From contig JAFAFA010000063.1 in assembly GCA_023423695.1 (NCBI GenBank), positions 58,506 to 122,505 of the forward strand: DNA of 64,000 bases, read 5' to 3'. Position numbers and translations under genes: made by a program. The DNA comes from Pseudomonadota bacterium (GTDB taxonomy: Bacteria; Pseudomonadota; Alphaproteobacteria; Azospirillales; Azospirillaceae). The notes below the pieces were generated by a model that saw nothing but the letters and a program-made list of their open reading frames with translations, made no database searches and had not been told where the DNA came from. Shown here piece by piece: positions 8,200 to 16,977 of the stretch; position 1 is the first letter of the stretch; the number at the start of each line of letters is the position of its first letter.

Positions 8200-8212
8200 G
8201 GAAACCGTATCA
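8200..8212 (+). promoter_or_regulatory. Second, weaker copy of the recurrent operator upstream of arcD
   Basis: GGAAACCGTATCA keeps the ACCGTA core and the right half but has four mismatches to the consensus. TTAAAA at 8238-8243 could serve as a -10 element. It lies 94 bp downstream of the first copy and about 170 bp before the arcD ATG. Confidence 0.25.
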
Positions 8213-8381
8213 ATCTTCTGCATTGGTCGCCTGATGCTTAAAATTTGGGCTTCCGCTCCAGGCTCGTTGAGGCTCATCGACGCACCGGTACGCACGAGCA
8301 GCAGAGAGACAGCTGTCGAGCTTGGAAGACCAATACTTCTCCGCCTTCCTGGTTGGAGAGAGTGACGGCTGGGAGACGGCC

Positions 8382-9866
8382 ATGACGACGGCGGACGTAA
8401 ACGGGCTGGTGCCGGTGGGCGCAGCTGATGAAGTGCAGACGCAGAAATCGCAGAAGCTGACGTTGCTCCCGCTTGTCGCACTCGTCGTCGGTTCAATGAT
8501 CGGCGGCGGCGTTTTCAATCTCCCGTCTGACATGTCGAAGAATGCGTCGCCCGGCGCCATTCTGATCGGCTGGCTCATCACCGGAATTGGCATGCTGACG
8601 CTCGCCTTCGTGTACCAGAACCTGGCGGTACGCAAGCCTTACCTGAACGCGGGTCCTTATGCCTACGCCAAGGCGGGCTTCGGTCCATTCGTCGGGTTCA
8701 ACAGCGCCTGGGGCTATTGGCTTAGCGCCTTTCTTGGGAATGTTGCCTATGCCGTGGCAATTTTTTCTGCACTTTCCCACTTCTTCCCCATCTTCGGTGA
8801 CGGCAACAACCTGCCTTCGATCATTGGAGCATCATTGTGCCTGTGGCTGATCCACGCGCTCGTGCTCAGCGGAATCAAGCAGGCCGCCTTCGTGAACGTC
8901 GTCACCTCGATCGCCAAACTGGTCCCCTTGTTCCTTTTCATCCTGCTCGCAATCGTCGGCTTCCATTGGGACCGGTTCACCGTGGATTTTTGGGGTACCG
9001 GAACTGGTTCGGGCGGCCTCGGTCCGATCATGGAGCAGGTGAAGAGCACCATGCTGGTGACCCTTTGGGTGTTCATCGGCATCGAAGGCGCCAGCGTCTA
9101 CTCCGCCCGTGCATCCCGCCGCTCCGACGTCGGGCGGGCGACCGTGATCGGGTTCGTCGGCGCCCTGGGGATCTATGTGCTGGTATCGCTGCTCGCGACG
9201 GGTATCCTGAAGCAACCCGATCTGGCCAACCTCAAGGTGCCCTCCATGGCGGGCGTGTTCGAATCCCTTGTCGGTCCATGGGGCGCCGCCCTGATCAATA
9301 TCGGTCTGGTGATTTCGGTCGGTGGCGCGTTCCTGTCGTGGACTCTGCTGTGTGCGGAAATCCCCTATACTTGCGGTCGCGACGGGACCTTTCCGAAGTG
9401 GTTCGCCGCGGAGAATGCCAACGGGTCGCCCGTGAACGCCCTATGGGCAACCAATCTCATGATCCAGTTCTTTCTCGCACTCAGCTTGCTGTCTCGCAGC
9501 GCGTACCAGTTCTTCTACTTCATTGCGTCGGTAGCGATCCTCCCCCCCTATGTCCTGTCCGGCGCCTACGCGTTGAAGCTGGCCCTCACCGGCGAGAGCT
9601 ACGGTGCCGAGCCGCGGACGACGGGCATTCTGATCGGTGCGCTGGCGACAGCTTATGGGCTCTGGCTCGTCTACGCGGCCGGTCTTCAGTACCTGCTGAT
9701 GTGTGCGGTTCTCTTCGCCCCGGGGATCCTGGTTTATGTCCGGGCCCGGCGTGAATGTGGAGAACGTGCCTTCACCGGTGTCGAAACGGTCATCGCAGTG
9801 CTTATTGCCATGCTGGCCGTGCTCGCCGCCTGGCTCATGTGGACCGGCACGATCAGCCCATTGTGA
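8382..9866 (+). CDS. arcD: ArcD, arginine/ornithine antiporter (APC family)
   Basis: A 494-aa inner-membrane amino acid-polyamine-organocation transporter with about 12 hydrophobic segments and the APC motif SMIGGGVFNLP near the start of TM1. It heads the arc operon, which is the standard position of ArcD, exchanging extracellular arginine for ornithine at no energy cost. I use ATG 8382, with GGGAGA 5 bp upstream; an earlier in-frame codon gives an unrelated 20-residue leader. A related agmatine or basic amino-acid exchanger is possible, but the next three genes favour arginine/ornithine. Confidence 0.88.
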   Translation: MTTADVNGLVPVGAADEVQTQKSQKLTLLPLVALVVGSMIGGGVFNLPSDMSKNASPGAILIGWLITGIGMLTLAFVYQNLAVRKPYLNAGPYAYAKAGFGPFVGFNSAWGYWLSAFLGNVAYAVAIFSALSHFFPIFGDGNNLPSIIGASLCLWLIHALVLSGIKQAAFVNVVTSIAKLVPLFLFILLAIVGFHWDRFTVDFWGTGTGSGGLGPIMEQVKSTMLVTLWVFIGIEGASVYSARASRRSDVGRATVIGFVGALGIYVLVSLLATGILKQPDLANLKVPSMAGVFESLVGPWGAALINIGLVISVGGAFLSWTLLCAEIPYTCGRDGTFPKWFAAENANGSPVNALWATNLMIQFFLALSLLSRSAYQFFYFIASVAILPPYVLSGAYALKLALTGESYGAEPRTTGILIGALATAYGLWLVYAAGLQYLLMCAVLFAPGILVYVRARRECGERAFTGVETVIAVLIAMLAVLAAWLMWTGTISPL

Positions 9867-9958
9867 CTGCGAGAGATACCCCCGCACACGAGACACCACA
9901 AGGCCGACAACCGGGAACCATACCGAAACTCTGGGTCACCATGGCAGGGAGATGAATC

Positions 9959-11188
9959 ATGTCCGAAGTCGGCGTGCATTCGGAAGTCGGCAAGCTGCGC
10001 ACCGTCCTGGTCTGCCGGCCGTCATTGGCACACCAGCGCCTCACCCCCGGAAACTGCCACGACCTTCTGTTCGACGACGTCATCTGGGTGCACGAGGCGC
10101 AGAAGGATCACCATGATCTGGTGCTGAAAATGCAGGAGCGCGGGGTCGAAGTGCTCGACCTGCACGACCTGCTCGCGCGGACACTCGAAGATTCCGAGGC
10201 GAGGCGGTTCGTCCTTGATCGTCGCATCACCGCCAACACCGTCGGATCGGCCGCTGTGGAGGTCATCCGCCCATGGCTGGACGAGATGCCTTCCGGACAG
10301 CTTGCCGCCCATCTCATCGGCGGCTTTGCCATCTCGGACCTGCCGGACAGCACTGTGAGCGTGCTGCTGCGGGAGGCGTTCGGCGGCACCGACTTTGTTT
10401 TGCCTCCCATCCCCAACACCCTGTTCCAACGGGACCCGTCCTGCTGGATCTACAATGGGGTGACCTGCAACCCGATGTTTTGGGCGGCCCGCAAGCCGGA
10501 AACTCTGCTGCAGCGGACGGTCTACAAGTTCCATCCCCGCTTCCAGGACGGCGAATTCAAAATCTGGTGGGGCGATTCCGACGAGGATTTCACAGGCGCC
10601 TCCCTCGAGGGCGGCGATGTGATGCCGATCGGCAAGGGCATCGTGCTCATTGGCATGGGGGAGCGCACCAATCGTCAGGCGGTCGGTCAGGTCGCCCGTG
10701 CGCTGTTCCGCAACAACGCGGCGTCACGGGTCATAGCCTGCCTGATGCCGAAGAGCCGTGCGGCCATGCACCTGGATACGGTCTTTTCCTTCTGCGATCG
10801 CGATCTGGTGACGGTCTTCCATGAGGTCGTCGATCAGATCCGCTGCTACAGCGCCTATCCGCTGGACGGCGACGGACGGTTCGAGGTGCGGCCCGAGGCA
10901 AGACCGCTTCTGGAGGTCGTGGCCGAGGCTCTGGGCTACCCGGCGCTCCGTGTCGTCGGCACCGGCGGCAACGCCTACGAAGCGGAGCGCGAGCAATGGG
11001 ACGACGGCAACAACGTCGTGGCTCTCGAACCCGGCGTGGTCGTGGCTTACGACCGCAACACCTACACCAACACGCTGCTGCGTAAGGCCGGTGTCGAGGT
11101 CATCACCGTCCGCGGAGCGGAACTTGGCCGCGGCCGTGGCGGCGGGCATTGCATGACCTGCCCGATCTGGCGGGAGCCCGCCTACTGA
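9959..11188 (+). CDS. arcA: Arginine deiminase
   Basis: A 409-aa amidinotransferase-fold hydrolase converting arginine to citrulline and ammonia. Signature segments are LFQRDPSCWIYNGVT (substrate-binding Asp), the His-containing MHLDTVFSF, and the C-terminal GGGHCMTCPI with nucleophile Cys398. GGGAGA precedes the ATG. It is the first enzyme of the arginine deiminase pathway and the ammonia it releases also counters acid stress. It lies 92 bp after arcD and 35 bp before arcB. Confidence 0.95.
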   Translation: MSEVGVHSEVGKLRTVLVCRPSLAHQRLTPGNCHDLLFDDVIWVHEAQKDHHDLVLKMQERGVEVLDLHDLLARTLEDSEARRFVLDRRITANTVGSAAVEVIRPWLDEMPSGQLAAHLIGGFAISDLPDSTVSVLLREAFGGTDFVLPPIPNTLFQRDPSCWIYNGVTCNPMFWAARKPETLLQRTVYKFHPRFQDGEFKIWWGDSDEDFTGASLEGGDVMPIGKGIVLIGMGERTNRQAVGQVARALFRNNAASRVIACLMPKSRAAMHLDTVFSFCDRDLVTVFHEVVDQIRCYSAYPLDGDGRFEVRPEARPLLEVVAEALGYPALRVVGTGGNAYEAEREQWDDGNNVVALEPGVVVAYDRNTYTNTLLRKAGVEVITVRGAELGRGRGGGHCMTCPIWREPAY

Positions 11189-11223
11189 CGAACAGCGGCG
11201 AATACCGAACCAGGAGGCAAATG

Positions 11224-12228
11224 ATGAGCTTCAATCTGCGCAATCGTTCGCTGCTCACCGTCCAGGACTATACGGCGCGGGAGTTTCGGTATCTTTTGGA
11301 TTTGGCGCGCGATCTCAAGCGGGCGAAATACGCCAAGACCGAGCAGCAGCATCTACAGGGCAAGGAAATCTGCCTGATCTTCGAGAAGACATCGACACGG
11401 ACCCGCTGCGCCTTCGAAGTCGCCTGCTACGATCAGGGGGCCAACGTCACCTACCTCGATCCCGCCGGCTCGCAGATCGGCCACAAGGAATCCTTCAAGG
11501 ATACCGCACGTGTCCTCGGCCGGATGTACGACGCCATCGAGTATCGGGGGTCAGCGCAGGGTGGCGTCGAGCAGCTGGCCAAATACGCCGGCGTGCCGGT
11601 CTACAACGGTCTCACGGACGAATATCACCCGACCCAGATGCTCGCCGACGTCATGACGATGCGCGAACACAGCGACAAGCCGATCGCCGATATCAAATAT
11701 GCCTATGTCGGCGATACCCGGTCCAACATGGGACATTCGCTGATGATCGTCGGCTGCTTGATGGGCATGGACGTGCGCATCTGCGGGCCGCGAAGCTTGT
11801 GGCCGTCGGAGGAGTATGCGGCCACCGCCCGCCGGTTGGCCTCCGCATCCGGCGCGCGGCTGACGATCACCGACAACGCTGCGGAAGCGGTGTCCGGGGT
11901 CGACTTCATCCACACGGATGTCTGGGTCTCGATGGGCGAGCCGAAGGAAGTTTGGCGGGAGCGGATCGCGCTGCTCAAGCCCTATCAGGTCAACCCGGAA
12001 CTGATGGCTGCGAGCGGCAACCCGCAGGTCAGGTTCATGCACTGCCTGCCGGCCTTCCACGATACCGAGACGACGCTCGGCCGGCAGATCGCCGACGAGT
12101 ACGGAATGGCCAACGGTCTTGAGGTGAGCAACGAGGTGTTCGAATCGGAGGCCAACATCGCCTTCGAGCAAGCGGAAAACCGCATGCACACGATCAAGGC
12201 GCTTCTCGTCGCCACATTGGGAGAATGA
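11224..12228 (+). CDS. arcB: Catabolic ornithine carbamoyltransferase
   Basis: A 334-aa transcarbamylase with the carbamoyl-phosphate site STRTR (57-61) and the HCLPAFHD ornithine-site loop (273-280; Cys274). In this operon it runs phosphorolytically, citrulline to ornithine and carbamoyl phosphate. Two ATGs are adjacent; the second is preferred because AGGAGG lies 6 bp upstream of it. The context (arcA before, arcC 4 bp after) marks it as the catabolic rather than the biosynthetic (ArgF) form. Confidence 0.94.
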   Translation: MSFNLRNRSLLTVQDYTAREFRYLLDLARDLKRAKYAKTEQQHLQGKEICLIFEKTSTRTRCAFEVACYDQGANVTYLDPAGSQIGHKESFKDTARVLGRMYDAIEYRGSAQGGVEQLAKYAGVPVYNGLTDEYHPTQMLADVMTMREHSDKPIADIKYAYVGDTRSNMGHSLMIVGCLMGMDVRICGPRSLWPSEEYAATARRLASASGARLTITDNAAEAVSGVDFIHTDVWVSMGEPKEVWRERIALLKPYQVNPELMAASGNPQVRFMHCLPAFHDTETTLGRQIADEYGMANGLEVSNEVFESEANIAFEQAENRMHTIKALLVATLGE

Positions 12229-12232
12229 AGCC

Positions 12233-13171
12233 ATGCGAGTCGTCGTCGCATTGGGCGGCAACGCTCTGTTGAAGCGCGGCGAGCCGATGACCGCCGATGC
12301 GCAGCGCCGCAACGTCCGCATCGCCGCCGAGGCTCTGGCCCCCGTCGCTCGGGAGCACCAGCTCGTGATCAGCCATGGCAACGGGCCACAGGTCGGGTTG
12401 CTGGCGCTTCAGGGGGCCGCCTACCGGCCGGATGAGGCGTATCCGCTGGACGTCCTGGGGGCCGAGACCGAAGGGATGATCGGCTATATGATCGAGCAGG
12501 AGCTGGGTAACCTGCTGCCGTTCGAAGTGCCGTTCGCCACAGTGCTGACCATGGTCGAAGTGGACGGCAACGATCCCGCGTTCCGCGATCCAAGCAAATT
12601 CGTCGGGCCGGTCTACGATGCCGCCGAGGCCGGGCGTCTTACGGACGAGAAGGGGTGGGTCTTCAAACCGGACGGGAAATTCTGGCGGCGGGTCGTACCG
12701 TCGCCGCTTCCCAAGCGCATCTTTGAAATTCAACCGATCCGCTGGCTGCTGGATCAAGGAACCATCGTGATCTGCGCCGGTGGAGGGGGGATCCCCACCA
12801 TGTACCAGCCGGGCAAGGAACGCACGTTGGTCGGCGTGGAGGCTGTGATCGACAAGGATCTCTGCTCGGAGTTGCTGGCGCGCAATCTGGATGCCGACCT
12901 TCTCATCATGGCGACCGATGCCGAAGCTGTGTTCCTCGGCTGGGGGACGCCGGAAGCCCGCGCAATTCATCGCGTGAGCCCAGAAGCAATTGGCCAGCAT
13001 GCGTTCCCGGCGGGCTCCATGGGACCCAAAGTCTATGCGGCGTCCCGGTTTGCGCTGTCCACAGGGCGGACCGCGGCGATCGGGGCGCTCGCCGACATTC
13101 CGGCGATCGTGCGCGGGGAAAAGGGCACGCTGATCGATAAGTCCTTTACGACAATGAGCTTGCACGGATAG
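12233..13171 (+). CDS. arcC: Carbamate kinase
   Basis: A 312-aa amino-acid-kinase-fold enzyme beginning with the nucleotide-binding VVVALGGNALLKRG. It also has VISHGNGPQVG (about 43-53), VICAGGGGIP and the segment ATDAEAVF. It transfers phosphate from carbamoyl phosphate to ADP, the ATP-yielding step of the pathway. The ATG is 4 bp after the arcB stop, preceded by GGGAGAATGAAG, so translation is likely coupled. Confidence 0.95.
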   Translation: MRVVVALGGNALLKRGEPMTADAQRRNVRIAAEALAPVAREHQLVISHGNGPQVGLLALQGAAYRPDEAYPLDVLGAETEGMIGYMIEQELGNLLPFEVPFATVLTMVEVDGNDPAFRDPSKFVGPVYDAAEAGRLTDEKGWVFKPDGKFWRRVVPSPLPKRIFEIQPIRWLLDQGTIVICAGGGGIPTMYQPGKERTLVGVEAVIDKDLCSELLARNLDADLLIMATDAEAVFLGWGTPEARAIHRVSPEAIGQHAFPAGSMGPKVYAASRFALSTGRTAAIGALADIPAIVRGEKGTLIDKSFTTMSLHG

Positions 13172-13199
13172 AGCGGCGATCCGGAAAGGGGCTGTGGTC

Positions 13200-14693
13200 A
13201 TGGCAAACGACGTCCCGAAACCGGCCGAGAAAAAGCGGGAAACGCGGCAGCCTTCGCTGCTCGATGCCGTGGTCCCCATGGTCGCTCTCATCGCCCTGCT
13301 GGCGGCATCCTATCTGCTGTTCGGCAAGGACGCTTCCGCCGGCCCAAACCAGGTGGCGCTGCTGTTCTCCGGAATCGTGGCGGCAGGCATCGCTTACAAG
13401 AACGGCATGCCTTGGGACGGACTGCGCCAGGCCGTAATCGATGGCATCGCAACCGGTCTCGCGGCCATCATGATCCTGCTGGCGGTGGGAGCTCTGATCG
13501 GTACCTGGGCCCTCAGCGGCACGATCGTGGCGATGGTGTATTACGGGCTTCAAATACTCAGTCCCCATTATTTCTATGCGACCACTGCGCTCATCTGTGC
13601 CTTGATCGGCTTCAGCATCGGCAGTTCCTGGACTGTCGCAGGCACCATCGGCATCGGCCTGATGGGGGTCGCCGCCAGCATGCACCTGTCGCCGGAGATC
13701 ACCGCCGGCGCGGTCATTTCCGGCGCCTATTTCGGCGACAAGGCCTCGCCGTTGTCCGACACCGCCAATCTGGCGACTGCGGTTACCGGATCCGGAATCT
13801 ATGAGCATATCCGGGAGTCGCTGTTCACCTCGGTTCCCGCCCTCCTCGTCGCGGTCATTCTCTTCGGAGGGTTGGGCGCGCCTGGCGACTTCGACGCGGC
13901 AACCATGCTGGCCGGCATCGAAAGCCGGTTCATGGTGTCGCTTTGGGCCTTCACCCCGTTGCTGCTCGTCCTCGCCCTGTCGATTGCCCGGTTTCCGCCC
14001 TTCATCACGATCTTCTTCGGCGCTCTGGCCGGCGGGCTCCTGGCGGTCGTTCAAGAGCCGGCGCGTGTCGTCAGCTTCGCCGCCGCACCCGAGTTGCCGG
14101 CCGCCGTCGCCATGCTCAAGGGTGTCTGGATGGCGCTCGCCAACGGCTACACCGCCCACAGCGGCAATGACGCGCTGGACGTCATACTGACGCGGGGCGG
14201 CATGTCCAGCATGATGAACACCGTGTGGCTGATCATCACCGCGCTGTCCTTCGGAGCGACTGTGGAGCATGCCGGGCTTCTCAATCGCCTGATCGACCCG
14301 GTGATCCATCGGATGAGGTCCGTCGGCGGACTTGTGGCCGCCGTTGTCGCCACTTGTGTGGGAGCCAACGTCGTCACCTCCGACCAGTACATCTCCATTG
14401 CCCTGCCCGGACGGTTGTTCAAGGCAGAATTCGCAAAGAGAGGCCTTGCGCCTGTGCTTCTGTCGAGAGTCGTCGGTGACTCGGCCACCGTGACCTCGCC
14501 GCTGATACCCTGGAACAGTTGCGGAGCCTACATGGCTGCGGCGCTCGGCGTATCGACGACCGGCTTCGCCGTGTATTGCTTTTTCAACATTCTCAATCCC
14601 TTGATCACGATCCTCTTTGCCGTGTGCGGACTGCGCGTCTGGAAGACGGCGGCAAATGGACCGACAGGCAATGCCCCGATGATGAGGAGTTGA
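13200..14693 (+). CDS. nhaC: NhaC-family Na+/H+ antiporter
   Basis: A 497-aa polytopic membrane protein of the NhaC/IT superfamily with about 11-12 hydrophobic segments. It has the conserved ISGAYFGDKASPLSDTANLA segment (about 179-198) and a second half-repeat with SDQYISIALP and PLIPWNSCGAYM. It begins 28 bp after arcC and is therefore probably part of the arc operon. Exchange of Na+ and H+ next to an ammonia-producing pathway suggests pH or ion homeostasis. A GTG six bases upstream is an alternative start, but GGAAAGGGG spacing favours the ATG. NhaC-like proteins can also exchange organic acids or arginine/ornithine, which would fit this operon too. Confidence 0.85.
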   Translation: MANDVPKPAEKKRETRQPSLLDAVVPMVALIALLAASYLLFGKDASAGPNQVALLFSGIVAAGIAYKNGMPWDGLRQAVIDGIATGLAAIMILLAVGALIGTWALSGTIVAMVYYGLQILSPHYFYATTALICALIGFSIGSSWTVAGTIGIGLMGVAASMHLSPEITAGAVISGAYFGDKASPLSDTANLATAVTGSGIYEHIRESLFTSVPALLVAVILFGGLGAPGDFDAATMLAGIESRFMVSLWAFTPLLLVLALSIARFPPFITIFFGALAGGLLAVVQEPARVVSFAAAPELPAAVAMLKGVWMALANGYTAHSGNDALDVILTRGGMSSMMNTVWLIITALSFGATVEHAGLLNRLIDPVIHRMRSVGGLVAAVVATCVGANVVTSDQYISIALPGRLFKAEFAKRGLAPVLLSRVVGDSATVTSPLIPWNSCGAYMAAALGVSTTGFAVYCFFNILNPLITILFAVCGLRVWKTAANGPTGNAPMMRS

Positions 14694-14767
14694 GCCCGCC
14701 ATTTCGATTGGCGACGGCCGTGCGCCGGCCGCGGTCACGGCGATCATCTTCGATCCGGCTTCCTTCG

Positions 14768-14828
14768 CTGACGACGCAAGTGCTCAGGCGGCTGGGAAGG
14801 TTGGCCGCCTGAGCACTTGCGTCGTCAG
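14768..14828. terminator. 25-bp perfect inverted repeat between convergent genes
   Basis: Arms 14768-14792 and 14804-14828 are exact reverse complements around an 11-nt loop. The element sits between the nhaC stop and the stop of the convergent exported-protein gene, where a bidirectional terminator is expected. There is no T-run on either side and the stem is unusually long, so another function is possible. Confidence 0.6.
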
Positions 14829-14846
14829 TCCTGACCAGGGCGCAGG

Positions 14847-15308
14847 TTACGGATTCATCGATACCGTTACCCCTCCAAGCCCGAGAGTCAGTCTGGCGCC
14901 CTGCGTGTTGGATGTGACCTTCAGAACAACGCCTTTTTCATTTTCCAGGTATCCGATTCCGCCCCCTCCCACCAGAGCCGCACCTGTCTGTGCGACCGAA
15001 TAGGTTCCTGGAAAATCCTCGATTCTCTTGAGATTATATACATCTGCGGCAGCTTCGTTCTTTGTGCCTCCAACATCGGCTAAAGTCAGCCCGGATGCCG
15101 TGAATGGAAACTGTTTGCCCTGGAAGTACAGCGTTCCATTCCCCCACGAGTATCCGATGCCGAGTGCGGCAGAGCCGCCGGTGAATTCGATCTTCCCTAC
15201 GGGCACGGGTTTCGCTTCCTGGGCAGCCAACCCACCGAAAAAGCACATGCCGATACCGATGTAAGCTGCCGCTGCCCAGCTCGCCTGCTTGTTGGTGACC
15301 TTGATCAT
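14847..15308 (-). CDS. Exported glycine-rich protein of unknown function
   Basis: A 153-aa protein with an N-terminal hydrophobic signal sequence (about residues 8-30, ending ...GGLAAQ). A mature domain rich in Gly and aromatic beta-strand patterns follows (GIGYSWGNGTLYFQG, VGGGGIGYLENEKG). This pattern is common in small periplasmic or outer-membrane-associated beta proteins of alphaproteobacteria. I do not recognise a named family with confidence. GGGAGAA precedes the ATG. It is a single-gene unit, with a recurrent operator and a TATGAT -10 element about 130-170 bp upstream. Confidence 0.72.
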   Translation of the reverse strand: MIKVTNKQASWAAAAYIGIGMCFFGGLAAQEAKPVPVGKIEFTGGSAALGIGYSWGNGTLYFQGKQFPFTASGLTLADVGGTKNEAAADVYNLKRIEDFPGTYSVAQTGAALVGGGGIGYLENEKGVVLKVTSNTQGARLTLGLGGVTVSMNP

Positions 15309-15434
15309 GATGTTCTCCCAAATCGCTGAGACGGAACAGGGAAGGGCTGTGAGTCGGTAATTGAAAAGCTGATTGTATGACCGCTTCAGCTCAGCCCTAT
15401 TCAGTCAAGAAATCTAGCTTCCAGGTATCGTATA

Positions 15435-15477
15435 ATCATACACAGAGATTTTGAGGAAAAGCGTGGTTACCGTATCA
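15435..15477 (-). promoter_or_regulatory. Recurrent operator plus TATGAT promoter element for the exported-protein gene
   Basis: GGTTACCGTATCA (15465-15477, plus-strand reading) has two mismatches to the consensus. On the minus strand TATGAT (15440-15435) starts 31 bp from the motif centre, a good -10 hexamer. A transcript would start about 120 bp upstream of the ATG at 15308. Confidence 0.45.
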
Positions 15478-15750
15478 GAAAGTCCTGGCTTCAATGTTGC
15501 TGGTGGATTAAATGATCATGAATTCTTGTAAGTCAATGTTAAGAACAATTCTTGTGGGTTTTGTCATGCTTTCCAAATAACATGGAATGGGATGCAGTTC
15601 GAAGGGAGCCGACTGCTGGTGCGAAGATCTGTACACCGCCCTCAAAATTCACCGGCGCACCGAATAGCCATGCATGTGCATCACTCCTGGACCAGCCCAG
15701 TTGCTGCTGGTGTGAACGCGTGCCCACCATACCAGACCAATCCACCGGTC

Positions 15751-15789
15751 TGTTACCGTAGCAAAGAGGACGGCGCAGGAGGGTACTTT
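15751..15789 (+). promoter_or_regulatory. Recurrent operator plus -10-like element upstream of ppk2
   Basis: TGTTACCGTAGCA (15751-15763) has one mismatch to the palindromic consensus. TACTTT (15784-15789) starts 27 bp from its centre and about 80 bp before the ppk2 ATG. Confidence 0.5.
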
Positions 15790-15867
15790 CGCCCTGTTGT
15801 CGTTTGCTGCCTGATAGGGGAACCCAATTCCAATCCCCAATTCCAATCAAAGTGCAGGGCAACGACT

Positions 15868-16737
15868 ATGGCGAAGCATGCAAAGTCGCGGAAGCACGGC
15901 CACGCCAACGATGACACTTTAACCGAGCGCTCCGATGAGAATACCCCTCAGGAGAAGCTGACACGGCGAGTGTACGAGCAGGAACTGGCGAAGCTTCATG
16001 TTGAGCTCGTCACCCTGCAGGAATGGGTGGTGCATAAAGGTCTCAAGGTTTGCATCGTCTTCGAGGGACGCGACACGGCGGGCAAGGGTGGAACGATCAA
16101 GGCGATAACCGAGCGGGTCAGTCCGCGCGTATTCCGTGTGGTCGCCTTGCCGACCCCGACGGAGCGCGAAAAGTCGCAGATGTACATTCAACGCTATGTT
16201 CCCCACCTGCCGGCCGCCGGAGAGGTCGTGATCTTCGATCGAAGCTGGTACAACCGTGCTGGCGTTGAGCGAGTAATGGGCTTCTGCACGGAAGAGCAGA
16301 GCAAGCGTTTCCTTGAGATGGTCCCGGCTGTGGAGCGGGCAATGGTGGGGTCGGGCATCATCCTGTTGAAATACTGGCTCGAAGTCAGCGCCGACGAGCA
16401 GACACGACGGTTGGAGGCGCGAATCCATGACGGGCGGAAGATCTGGAAGCTTTCACCGATGGACCTGAAATCTTATAGCCGATGGTTCGACTATTCCCGC
16501 GCCCGTGACGACATGTTCACGGCCTCCGACACTCCCTGGGCGCCTTGGTATGTTGCACATTCCGACGACAAGCGTCGCGCCCGCTTGAACATCATCAGCC
16601 ACCTGTTGGCACATGTTCCCTATGAGAAACTCCCCCGTGCTTCGATAAAACTGCCGAAACGCCAGGACCCAAGCGGCTACCGCAAGCCTGACTATTACTA
16701 CAAAACGATTGCAGAGCATCATTGGGAAAACAATTAG
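15868..16737 (+). CDS. ppk2: Polyphosphate kinase 2 family protein
   Basis: A 289-aa PPK2 with P-loop FEGRDTAGKGGTIK (about 65-78), Walker B VIFDRSWYNRAGVE (121-134) and a basic C-terminal half. PPK2 enzymes transfer phosphate between polyphosphate and nucleoside mono- or diphosphates in the cytoplasm. The single-domain length fits class I or III; I cannot decide between ADP and AMP preference. The ATG is the first codon of a typical Lys/Arg-rich N-terminus. The gene is followed 47 bp later by a small lipoprotein gene. Confidence 0.92.
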   Translation: MAKHAKSRKHGHANDDTLTERSDENTPQEKLTRRVYEQELAKLHVELVTLQEWVVHKGLKVCIVFEGRDTAGKGGTIKAITERVSPRVFRVVALPTPTEREKSQMYIQRYVPHLPAAGEVVIFDRSWYNRAGVERVMGFCTEEQSKRFLEMVPAVERAMVGSGIILLKYWLEVSADEQTRRLEARIHDGRKIWKLSPMDLKSYSRWFDYSRARDDMFTASDTPWAPWYVAHSDDKRRARLNIISHLLAHVPYEKLPRASIKLPKRQDPSGYRKPDYYYKTIAEHHWENN

Positions 16738-16784
16738 CGGCAAGTCCGTGGGTGGTCATTCCTGCATACGAAAAGGAGAATGAG

Positions 16785-16961
16785 ATGCAAGTGAAGATTC
16801 TATTGCTCGGGGCCACGATGCTGCTCTTGAGCGCGTGTGGTGGTCTTCCACCGAGCAATCCCCAAGTTGATACCAGTCCGACTTCTTACAGAAGTGGCTA
16901 TGGCGTCAGAAATTATGCGATAGGGGGTGTATCCGACAGCCATTTGGATTGGGGTGAATAG
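16785..16961 (+). CDS. Small lipoprotein
   Basis: A 58-aa protein with a short hydrophobic leader and lipobox LLSAC (Cys at about residue 18), leaving a mature chain of about 40 residues with no recognisable domain. AAAAGGAG lies 5 bp before the ATG, strong support for translation. It follows ppk2 and ends 16 bp before the convergent TPR regulator gene. Function unknown. Confidence 0.7.
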   Translation: MQVKILLLGATMLLLSACGGLPPSNPQVDTSPTSYRSGYGVRNYAIGGVSDSHLDWGE

Positions 16962-16977
16962 TCCCAAAGCAGTGCTT

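Larger units (their letters stand above)
7561..8381. other. Long spacer between doeD and arcD, no convincing gene
   Basis: This 820-bp stretch has no open frame with a plausible start, ribosome-binding site and family match. Frames of up to 86 codons on the minus strand look like compositional noise. About the last 280 bp become less GC-rich and hold two copies of the recurrent operator upstream of arcD. The first 500 bp may be decayed coding DNA, but I cannot assign it. Confidence 0.5.
15309..15867. other. Regulatory spacer between the exported-protein gene and ppk2
   Basis: This 559-bp divergent spacer has no convincing gene. It is AT-richer in its left half and holds two copies of the recurrent operator. 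A short direct repetition, AATTCCAATCCCCAATTCC, lies about 25 bp before the ppk2 ATG. Confidence 0.5.

Noticed and set aside
8100..8381. FNR/ANR box expected before an arginine deiminase operon
   Set aside because: No TTGAT-N4-ATCAA-like site was found; the recurrent palindrome is there instead.
14845..14871. GGTTACGG...CCGTTACC near the exported-protein stop codon as another operator copy
   Set aside because: It lies in the last codons of the gene and the two halves are 11 bp apart, unlike the other sites.
15539..15862. 107-codon minus-strand frame in the ppk2 leader
   Set aside because: It overlaps the operator and promoter, is Trp/Ser-rich and shows no family features.
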